Shown: positions 1-5,568 of the stretch, piece by piece
Numbering within the stretch: the first letter of the stretch is position 1
How the letters are laid out: every line of letters begins with the position of its first letter
Assembly: GCA_963553325.1 (NCBI GenBank)
Contig: CAUVOF010000028.1
Span: 1 to 21,417 of the forward strand
Direction: 5' to 3'
Length of the DNA: 21,417 nt
From: Cardiobacterium sp963553325
GTDB taxonomy: Bacteria; Pseudomonadota; Gammaproteobacteria; Cardiobacteriales; Cardiobacteriaceae
The notes under the pieces: generated by a model
Told to the model about the DNA's origin: nothing
The model's input: only the letters and a program-made list of their open reading frames with translations
Database searches by the model: none
Made by a program: the position numbers and the translations under genes

Positions 1-35
1 TTTTCATTGACACGGGTTTCTTGTTGCTTAGCTAT
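1..35 (-). CDS. infC: Translation initiation factor IF-3, 5' end only, with apparent AUA start
   Basis: Only the first eleven or so codons lie in the window; the gene runs off the left edge. Read on the minus strand from position 35 they give I/M-A-K-Q-Q-E-T-R-V-N-E. The T-R-V-N-E part resembles the usual IF-3 N-terminus (R-[IV]-N-E-x-I). No ATG, GTG or TTG exists in this frame. The codon ATA at 35-33 lies 8 nt after an AGGAG Shine-Dalgarno (48-44) that overlaps the end of thrS. The thrS-infC order is the standard bacterial arrangement, and infC is known for non-canonical start codons (AUU in E. coli) that let IF-3 repress its own translation. The gene identity rests on gene order and a few residues, so certainty is moderate to good. 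Confidence 0.75.
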   Translation of the reverse strand, partial: MAKQQETRVNE

Positions 36-37
36 TG

Positions 38-1957
38 CTAAATCTCCTGTGCTTTTGTGCTGATAAGTTGCAGCGAATGCGCAATGAAATCATCCACGCT
101 CATGACGCCGAGGTCTTTGCCGTCGCGCTTGCGCACGGAGACAGAAGATGCCGCTTTTTCGCGGTCGCCAGCGACCAGCATGAAGGGTACGCGCTGCAAG
201 GTGTGTTCGCGGATTTTATAGTTAATTTTTTCATTCCGCAAATCTTTTTCCACGCGCAGACCGGCCGCAGCGAGTTTTTCCGCGACCTCGTTCACGTAGT
301 CTGCCTGGGCATCTGTAATCGGCATAACGACCGCCTGCACCGGCGACAACCACAGCGGCATTTGCCCGGCATATTGCTCAATCAGGATGCCGATAAAGCG
401 CTCTAGCGAGCCGAGGATGGCGCGGTGAATCATTACCGGCGTTTGTCGCACGTCGTTTTCATCGATGTAATGCGCGCCGAGACGTTCCGGCATAGAGAAA
501 TCAAGCTGTACCGTGCCGCATTGCCAACGGCGACCGAGGCTGTCTTTCAGTGTGAATTCGATTTTCGGTCCGTAGAACGCCCCTTCGCCCGGTTGCAGGC
601 GGAACGGTTTGCCCTGTGCTTCTAACGCTGCTTGCAGGTCAGCTTCGGCTTCATCCCAAATTTCGTCAGAGCCAACCCGCTTTTCTGGGCGGGTAGAGAG
701 CGCGAGTTCGACCTCATCGAAACCAAAGTCGCGGTAAACCTCATACACCATTTCGCAGGCGCGCTCGATTTCGCTGCGGATTTGTCCGCGCGTGCAGAAG
801 ATATGGCCGTCGTCCTGGACGAAGCGACGCACCCGCATCAGACCATGCAGCGTGCCGGACGGTTCGTTGCGGTGGCAGATGCCGAATTCGGCGTAACGCA
901 CCGGCAGTTCGCGGTAGCTGCGCAGCCCTTGGTTGAAGATTTGCACGTGTCCAGGGCAGTTCATCGGCTTGACGGCGTAGTCGTGTTCGTCGATGGTGCA
1001 GGTGAACATATTGCCGCCGAACTTGTCCCAGTGGCCGGATTTTTCCCAGAGGGCGCGGTCAAGAATTTGCGGCCCCTGCACTTCCTCGTAGCCATATTTG
1101 CGCAGTTTGCCGCGCATATAGTTCTCGATTTCGCGGTAGATGACCCAGCCCTTCGCGTGCCAGAAAACCATACCCGGCGCTTCTTCTTGCAGGTGGAAAA
1201 AATCGAGCTGTTTGCCGATGCGGCGGTGGTCGCGTTTTTCCGCTTCTGCCTGTTGTTGCAGATAGGCGTCCAGCGTTTTCTGGTCGGCAAAGGCAACGCC
1301 GTAGATGCGTTGCAGCGGTTCGCCGCTCGCATCGCCGCGCCAATATGAGCCGGAAAGTTTGGTCAATTTGAACGCCTTGACGTGCCCCATATGCGGCACG
1401 TGCGGCCCGCGACACATATCAAGGTATTCTTGGTGATGGTAGAGACCAACTTCTTTGACGCTGTCGTCGAAATCGTCGATGAGGCGAATTTTGAAGTCTT
1501 CGTGGCGCTCGTTGAACGCCTTGCGTGCATCCGCCACCGGCGTCCATTTTTTTTCAACCGCATAACCGGTCGCCGCCAGTTCTTTCATGCGCGTTTCCAG
1601 CTTTTCCAGGTCTTCCGGGGTGAAGCGGTGTTCGCTGTCGATGTCGTAGTAAAAGCCGTTTTCTATCACCGGCCCGATGACCATTTTCGCGTCCGGCCAC
1701 AGTTGTTTCAGCGCGTGGCCAAGCAAGTGCGCGGTGGAATGGCGGATGATGTCCACCCCCGCCTCTTCCTTGGCGGTAATGATGGATACGGCGGCGTCAG
1801 CGGTTATCGGGTCGCTCAAGTCGCGCTCAACGCCATCGACGCGCACGGCAATCGCCGCTTTGGCGAGGCCGCTGCCGATGCTGGCGGCGATGTCGCGGCC
1901 GCTGGTCGGGTTTTCATATTGACGGACGCTGCCGTCGGGCAAAGTGATGTTTAGCAT
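38..1957 (-). CDS. thrS: Threonyl-tRNA synthetase
   Basis: Cytoplasmic class II synthetase that charges tRNA-Thr and edits mischarged Ser-tRNA-Thr. The protein is 639 aa, close to the E. coli enzyme. An N-terminal TGS domain (about 1-62) is followed by the editing domain with HSTAH (H73, H77) and CRGPH (C182, H186), at the same numbering as E. coli. The catalytic core shows PMNCPGH, the motif 2 stretch FGICHRNEPSG, DDGHIFC and the motif 3 stretch IHRAILGSLERF. These contain the Cys and two His that bind the catalytic zinc. A C-terminal anticodon-binding domain follows. I chose ATG at 1957 over an in-frame TTG at 1963 because an AAGGA Shine-Dalgarno (1969-1965) lies 7 nt before it. infC starts 2 nt after the stop. 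The leader carries a tRNA-like hairpin that suggests autoregulation. Confidence 0.99.
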   Translation of the reverse strand: MLNITLPDGSVRQYENPTSGRDIAASIGSGLAKAAIAVRVDGVERDLSDPITADAAVSIITAKEEAGVDIIRHSTAHLLGHALKQLWPDAKMVIGPVIENGFYYDIDSEHRFTPEDLEKLETRMKELAATGYAVEKKWTPVADARKAFNERHEDFKIRLIDDFDDSVKEVGLYHHQEYLDMCRGPHVPHMGHVKAFKLTKLSGSYWRGDASGEPLQRIYGVAFADQKTLDAYLQQQAEAEKRDHRRIGKQLDFFHLQEEAPGMVFWHAKGWVIYREIENYMRGKLRKYGYEEVQGPQILDRALWEKSGHWDKFGGNMFTCTIDEHDYAVKPMNCPGHVQIFNQGLRSYRELPVRYAEFGICHRNEPSGTLHGLMRVRRFVQDDGHIFCTRGQIRSEIERACEMVYEVYRDFGFDEVELALSTRPEKRVGSDEIWDEAEADLQAALEAQGKPFRLQPGEGAFYGPKIEFTLKDSLGRRWQCGTVQLDFSMPERLGAHYIDENDVRQTPVMIHRAILGSLERFIGILIEQYAGQMPLWLSPVQAVVMPITDAQADYVNEVAEKLAAAGLRVEKDLRNEKINYKIREHTLQRVPFMLVAGDREKAASSVSVRKRDGKDLGVMSVDDFIAHSLQLISTKAQEI

Positions 1958-1972
1958 AGTCAATTCCTTGTT

Positions 1973-1993
1973 ACGGCGAATACCACACGCCGT
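1973..1993 (-). promoter_or_regulatory. Hairpin in thrS leader resembling a tRNA-Thr anticodon arm
   Basis: On the minus strand ACGGCG (1993-1988) pairs with CGCCGT (1978-1973) around the 9-nt loop TGTGGTATT. If the closing T-T is counted as a stem mismatch, the remaining 7-nt loop is G-U-GGU-A-U. That places U at position 33, the tRNA-Thr anticodon GGU at 34-36 and A at 37. The stem ends 3 nt before the AAGGA Shine-Dalgarno of thrS. In E. coli, ThrRS binds an anticodon-arm mimic just upstream of its own Shine-Dalgarno and blocks the ribosome. The same role is inferred here from position and shape. Confidence 0.55.
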
Positions 1994-2001
1994 TCAATAT
2001 C

Positions 2002-2037
2002 AAAAAAATGGGCGGGCATTGTACGCCAATGCCCGCC
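2002..2037 (-). terminator. Intrinsic terminator after the nagB-II-type gene
   Basis: On the minus strand an 11-bp perfect stem GGCGGGCATTG / CAATGCCCGCC with a 5-nt loop is followed by CA and seven T residues. It begins 14 nt after the stop of the SIS-domain gene and ends about 45 nt before thrS. It therefore separates the two transcripts, or attenuates read-through into thrS. Confidence 0.85.
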
Positions 2038-2046
2038 GCGATTCAG
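2018..2046 (-). promoter_or_regulatory. Weak candidate thrS promoter overlapping the terminator
   Basis: On the minus strand CTGAAT (2046-2041), a 17-nt spacer and TACAAT (2023-2018) form a sigma70-like pair. The -10 is good (5/6) but the -35 is poor. It would start thrS RNA near 2011, upstream of the tRNA-like hairpin. The -10 lies in the terminator stem-loop, which is unusual. The main support is that a terminator precedes thrS and no better promoter is visible. Confidence 0.25.
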
Positions 2047-2051
2047 CGCCC

Positions 2052-3065
2052 TCACACCGTCTGCGTTACTTTCTGCAAATACGGCGGTTCGTCCGGGTTC
2101 AGCCCGCGCGCTTGCGAAAGCTGCGCGGCAGCGACGTACCAGGAAAGAATCGCGGTCAGCCCTTGCAACGCTTCATGCCCAGCATCAATCAGCGGCAAAT
2201 GCACCGTACCGGCAATTTTTTCGTTACTAGCAAGCAGCACCTGCGCGCCGCGCGCCGCGAACTGTTCTGCCAGTTGCAGCGCGTCCGCCTGGTAGCGGTC
2301 GTTTGGCGCGAACAGCAGCACCGGCAAGCCATCATGCACGATTACCATCGGCCCATGTCGCACTTCGGCGGCGGAAAACGCTTCACCCTGCAACTGGCAG
2401 GTTTCTTTGCATTTCAACGCCGCTTCTTGCGCGACCGGCAAACCAGTACCGCGGCCGACGACGAACAACCGTTCGCGCGGCTTGAGCACTTCGATTGCCG
2501 CCGACCAGTCAGCATGCGCCGCTTGTTCCAGTTTATCTGGCAACGCTTTCAGCGCTTCCTGCAAGCGGCGGTCGTCGTTCCAATGCGCGAGCAAATGCAA
2601 TCCTAAAACGACCATCGCAACAAAACTTTTGGTCGCGGCAACGCTTTTTTCTTCGCCCGCCTGCACCGGCAGCAGATGCTGACAGGCATTGGCGAGTGGT
2701 GACGGCACCACGTTCACCAAGGCCGCCGTTTGCGCTCCGCCCGCTTGCAACGCTTGCAGCATGGCAATGACATCCGGCGGGCTGCCCGACTGCGACGCTG
2801 CCAGCGCCAAATACCCCTGAACCTGCCACGGCGTTTGCAGCACGCTACTTAAGGACGGCGGCAGCGAGGCGACCGGCATGCCGCGCGTGTGCATCAGCCA
2901 GTAGCCGAGGTAGCCGAGCGCGTGGTCGGACGTGCCACGCGCCACCGTTACCACCCCACGCGGCAGCTGGCTTTTCAGCGCTTCGGCGAGAGCGAGCGCA
3001 CTGCTCACGTCTTGCCTGGCGACAATCGCTGCGGTTTCGCGCGCTTCTTTCAACATGAAGGACAT
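2052..3065 (-). CDS. SIS-domain sugar-phosphate deaminase/isomerase, NagB-II (GlmS isomerase-like) type
   Basis: A 337-aa cytoplasmic protein of two SIS domains that matches the isomerase half of GlmS without its glutaminase domain. Visible landmarks are ARGTSDHA and SQSGSPPD in the first sugar-phosphate site, GEEKSVAATKSF between the lobes, and GRG followed by EAALKCKET in the second SIS domain. The stretch AAEVRHGP carries the Glu and His used in GlmS ring opening. The C-terminus LQKVTQTV parallels the GlmS C-terminal loop Lys. By family, proteins of this length usually deaminate glucosamine-6-phosphate to fructose-6-phosphate and ammonia (NagB-II) or act on related amino- or amino-acid-sugar phosphates (AgaS, FrlB). 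The exact substrate is not determinable. ATG at 3065 is chosen because GGGAG (3076-3072) precedes it by 6 nt. The divergent DeoR regulator probably controls it. No transporter or nagA is nearby. Confidence 0.88.
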   Translation of the reverse strand: MSFMLKEARETAAIVARQDVSSALALAEALKSQLPRGVVTVARGTSDHALGYLGYWLMHTRGMPVASLPPSLSSVLQTPWQVQGYLALAASQSGSPPDVIAMLQALQAGGAQTAALVNVVPSPLANACQHLLPVQAGEEKSVAATKSFVAMVVLGLHLLAHWNDDRRLQEALKALPDKLEQAAHADWSAAIEVLKPRERLFVVGRGTGLPVAQEAALKCKETCQLQGEAFSAAEVRHGPMVIVHDGLPVLLFAPNDRYQADALQLAEQFAARGAQVLLASNEKIAGTVHLPLIDAGHEALQGLTAILSWYVAAAQLSQARGLNPDEPPYLQKVTQTV

Positions 3066-3078
3066 AAAAATCTCCCGT

Positions 3079-3118
3079 TTTTGTAGAATAACCATCATAC
3101 AAAAGCCGCCCTGGCGGC
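3079..3118 (-). promoter_or_regulatory. Two adjacent hairpins in the nagB-II leader
   Basis: On the minus strand GCCGCC (3118-3113) and GGCGGC (3110-3105) can form a tight GC hairpin followed by four T residues, like a weak terminator. The following TTTTGTA (3104-3098) pairs perfectly with TACAAAA (3085-3079) across a 12-nt loop. The second hairpin ends 2 nt before the GGGAG Shine-Dalgarno. The U-tract of the first hairpin is the 5' arm of the second. Attenuation or start-site masking is possible; no known riboswitch class is recognised. Confidence 0.4.
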
Positions 3119-3177
3119 GCATTGATGGCGCACCCTACACAGGACAGGAAAACAGCATTACCCTGAAAAGAAAAAGA

Positions 3178-3207
3178 ATAATAACGTATACTGTTGCCAC
3201 GCGCCAA
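3178..3207 (-). promoter_or_regulatory. Candidate promoter of the nagB-II-type gene
   Basis: On the minus strand TTGGCG (3207-3202), an 18-nt spacer and TATTAT (3183-3178, 5/6 to consensus) would start RNA near 3171. That leaves a leader of about 105 nt containing the two hairpins. The A-tract repeats lie immediately upstream of the -35. Confidence 0.4.
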
Positions 3208-3213
3208 CAAAAC

Positions 3214-3266
3214 CACAAATATCAACACGATATAGCGGCGAAAATCCGCAAAAATCCACAAAAATC
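3214..3266. promoter_or_regulatory. Phased A-tract repeats, candidate DeoR operator
   Basis: Three head-to-tail 10-bp units, GGCGAAAATC (3237), CGCAAAAATC (3247) and CACAAAAATC (3257), end at 3266. A fourth copy with one mismatch to the last, CACAAATATC, is at 3214-3223. The block lies between the two divergent -35 boxes. DeoR-family regulators commonly bind short direct repeats spaced by about a helical turn. A-tracts at 10-bp spacing also bend DNA. Assignment to the adjacent regulator is inferred from position. Confidence 0.5.
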
Positions 3267-3267
3267 A

Positions 3268-3296
3268 TTGACACATCACAGCCGCCGCCGTAACAT
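3268..3296 (+). promoter_or_regulatory. Promoter of the deoR-family gene
   Basis: A perfect -35 TTGACA (3268-3273), a 17-nt spacer and a -10 TAACAT (3291-3296). The -35 begins one base after the last A-tract repeat, so a regulator bound there would affect this promoter. That suggests autoregulation. Confidence 0.6.
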
Positions 3297-3330
3297 TTTT
3301 CGTGAACCCACAGATCGCAGAGAATGAAAA

Positions 3331-4140
3331 ATGTCTTCAATGTCCATGAAGTCTGACACTACTGTTGACCGGCGCGCGCAAATCCAAACCCTTTTGAGCG
3401 AACAAGGCGTCGTCAATTCCCAAGAGCTGGCAGAACGTTTTGAAGTGTCGCTGATGACCATCTATCGCGACCTGGATTACCTGCAAGAACAGGGCGTTGC
3501 CAAACGGCAGCACGGCGGCGCTGTCTCTGCCGACCGATTCATTTCACCGCTGAAACGCAGCCTGCGCGAATCGCAGAACATCGAAGCAAAGCGCCTGATT
3601 GGCCGCTGGGCGGCGCAGCACCTCGTCAATCAAATCGACGACTCGCTTATCGTCGATTCCGGCACGACCACGCTCGAATTCGTGCGCGCCCTGCCGGACG
3701 TGCCGATAAACGTGATGGTGAACAGCCTCGATGCGCTTTCCATCCTCGCTGTCCACAAAAACACCAACGTTTACGCGCTTGGCGGCGAGCTGCGCAAGGA
3801 CGTAATGGCATTTGAAGGGGCGATTACCACCGACAACCTGCGCCAATGCCATTTTTCCAAAGCCTTCATCAGCGCCGATGGCATTGACCTCGAAGCGGGG
3901 CTAACGACGACCAACGAACAGCGCGCCCGCCTGACCCGCCTCATGGCAGAGCACGCGCAGGAAGTCTATCTGCTTGCCGACTGTTCCAAATATGGCAAGC
4001 GCTCCTTCCGCACCTTCTTCCACTTTGACCGCATCACCGCCGTCATCTCGGAAGCGGGCGTGCCGGAACTCTACAAACAGCACTTCCGCCAGCACGATAT
4101 CCGCCTGATTGAGGTCAGCGACGAAATGCTCAGCAAGTAA
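3331..4140 (+). CDS. DeoR-family (GlpR/AgaR-like) transcriptional regulator
   Basis: A 269-aa DNA-binding regulator of sugar metabolism. The N-terminal winged helix-turn-helix is clear at about residues 30-65 (VNSQELAERFEVSLMTIYRD, then LQEQGVAKRQHGGAV). The C-terminal sugar-phosphate sensor domain (about 85-250) carries the family features DSGTTT, VNSLDALSIL, LGGELRK, FISADGID and LADCSKYGKRSF. Family members usually repress and are released by a phosphorylated sugar. The divergent SIS-domain enzyme is the obvious target, and its substrate or product the likely effector. Three in-frame ATGs (3331, 3340, 3346) are possible starts, and none has a strong Shine-Dalgarno; the first is used. A strong terminator follows the stop. 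Confidence 0.93.
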   Translation: MSSMSMKSDTTVDRRAQIQTLLSEQGVVNSQELAERFEVSLMTIYRDLDYLQEQGVAKRQHGGAVSADRFISPLKRSLRESQNIEAKRLIGRWAAQHLVNQIDDSLIVDSGTTTLEFVRALPDVPINVMVNSLDALSILAVHKNTNVYALGGELRKDVMAFEGAITTDNLRQCHFSKAFISADGIDLEAGLTTTNEQRARLTRLMAEHAQEVYLLADCSKYGKRSFRTFFHFDRITAVISEAGVPELYKQHFRQHDIRLIEVSDEMLSK

Positions 4141-4165
4141 GAGCGGCGAAATCGGCCGCAAAGCG

Positions 4166-4199
4166 CGCCCCTGCAAACTGCGTGTTGCAGGGGCGTTTT
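4166..4199 (+). terminator. Intrinsic terminator of the deoR-family gene
   Basis: A perfect 11-bp stem CGCCCCTGCAA / TTGCAGGGGCG with an 8-nt loop is followed by TTTTGTTGT. It sits 26 nt after the regulator's stop, between convergent genes. The minus-strand side lacks a clean T-run, so it mainly serves the plus strand. Confidence 0.9.
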
Positions 4200-4213
4200 G
4201 TTGTCAGTGCAGA

Positions 4214-5437
4214 TTAGTGCAAAAGCAGCATGGTTTTGCCATTGACGCGGACTTCGTTGCCGTTGACGTCAATTTGCAGGGTGTAATTGCCGTCTTCGTC
4301 AGCGGGCAGGCGTTCCCGACCAAGGGCAAGTAGCAGCAGTGGCAAGAGGCCGCTGTCGCGTGCGAATTTGCCGTAGAGGCGGAATTCGCCGCGTGTGCCG
4401 TTGAGTTGTTCGATGTTGTACGGCGGCGGGAAGAGCAGCGGGAAAAGCAGACTGCCGCTTAGGTGCGTGGTTTGGTCGAGGTTGCTGGTGATGATGAGGC
4501 GGTTGCCGTCGGATTCTTGCTGCAGTGAGAGGTAGAGGCGGTCGCCGTTAAATGCTTTGGCGGCGGGCAATTCAAAGGTCGGGCTGGTTTGTGCTTCGAG
4601 GTTGCGCAGGCTACCGTTATCACGCAGGAAGGCGGTGATGACGCTGTGTTGCAAGCGCTGGGTAACGGGCTTGCCGCTGTTGTCGCGGTTTTTGATGCTG
4701 ATGTCTTCGATGCTGTAGCGCTGTTCGGCACGGGTGAGGATGCCTTGCAGGTTGTACAGGGTAATGCTTTGTTCTTGGTTGGTGCTGATGTCGCGGCGAC
4801 TTAGGTTGATTTGCGCGGCGCTGAGGCGGATGGTTTCGCCATCGCTGCGGTAGGTGCCGCTGCTGCGGCTGATGTCGAGGCGGCGGCGGCCTTCTAGCCA
4901 TTGTTGTTTGCCCAGTAACCATTCGCCGTTGCCGCGTTCGGGCGCGCGGATATGGGTGTGCCAGCTCAGGCTGATGCCATCGCTTTCGAGATTCGGGGTG
5001 CGGTTCGGCGCGATGCGGATGATTTGGTGTATTTGCCCAAGAATGGCGAAGCGGGTTTGCAGGTGCAGGTGATCTTCCGGTAACCAAGCGGCGAGACGAC
5101 CATCGCTTTTGCCGTTGCGGATGTTGGCGCTAAAGAGGTTGATGCCGCTGTTGAGCAGTGGCGCGTGGTTGATGCGCGCGTGCAAGGTGGTGCTGTACCA
5201 GGTCGGCTGTCCGCTGTAAGGACGGATGCTGACGCGGATGTCTGCCTGGCTGCTGAAGTAACCGCGCCGGTAGTCTGCAAGCTCAAGTTCGATGCCGCGC
5301 GCTTGTAGCTGCCGTGCCGCCGAGCCTTCGAGGAAGGCGTGAAGGCGCTCGTCTATTTGTGGTGCGAGAAAGGACGGGGCGAGGATGGCGATGATGAGCC
5401 ATACGACGGCGATAGAGGCAAGAATGCGTTTAATCAT
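4214..5437 (-). CDS. DUF945 (YdgA-like) membrane-anchored protein
   Basis: A 407-aa protein with one N-terminal transmembrane segment (about residues 4-26, hydrophobic, followed by PQIDERL) and a long periplasmic part. The phrase LADYRRGYFSSQADI is typical of the DUF945/YdgA family, where a conserved G-x-F/W-S-S element follows the membrane anchor. The end is also family-like (VNGNEVRVNGKTMLL). The biochemical function of the family is not established; members are envelope proteins. ATG at 5437 is chosen over TTG at 5446, although neither has a visible Shine-Dalgarno. It is transcribed towards the deoR-family gene, and a plausible promoter lies 34 nt upstream. Confidence 0.8.
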   Translation of the reverse strand: MIKRILASIAVVWLIIAILAPSFLAPQIDERLHAFLEGSAARQLQARGIELELADYRRGYFSSQADIRVSIRPYSGQPTWYSTTLHARINHAPLLNSGINLFSANIRNGKSDGRLAAWLPEDHLHLQTRFAILGQIHQIIRIAPNRTPNLESDGISLSWHTHIRAPERGNGEWLLGKQQWLEGRRRLDISRSSGTYRSDGETIRLSAAQINLSRRDISTNQEQSITLYNLQGILTRAEQRYSIEDISIKNRDNSGKPVTQRLQHSVITAFLRDNGSLRNLEAQTSPTFELPAAKAFNGDRLYLSLQQESDGNRLIITSNLDQTTHLSGSLLFPLLFPPPYNIEQLNGTRGEFRLYGKFARDSGLLPLLLLALGRERLPADEDGNYTLQIDVNGNEVRVNGKTMLLLH

Positions 5438-5470
5438 GGGCGGCAACGGCAGTGTGACTATGGAGCCGCT

Positions 5471-5499
5471 AGTGTAGGGATGGGCAGGAGGCTTGGCAA
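5471..5499 (-). promoter_or_regulatory. Candidate promoter of the DUF945 gene
   Basis: On the minus strand TTGCCA (5499-5494, 5/6), a 17-nt spacer and TACACT (5476-5471, 4/6) lie in the 131-bp gap after the SNF2 gene. No terminator for the SNF2 gene is visible in this gap. Confidence 0.45.
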
Positions 5500-5568
5500 A
5501 TGGTTTGTGACGGTTTGTTTAGGATACGCCTTGCCGGGAAGCATTCGCTGTTGTTAAGGGGAATGGCA

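Noticed and set aside
632..1348. 238-codon open frame on the plus strand inside thrS
   Set aside because: It is antisense of the catalytic core of ThrRS and matches no family.
3066..3122. N-terminal extension of the SIS-domain protein up to 3122
   Set aside because: The extension crosses the two leader hairpins, and the Shine-Dalgarno GGGAG points to the ATG at 3065.
3119..3140. TTGATGGCGCACCCTACA next to the leader hairpin, similar to common intergenic repeats
   Set aside because: Only one copy is in the window and it does not form a complete palindrome by itself, so it was not called as a repeat.
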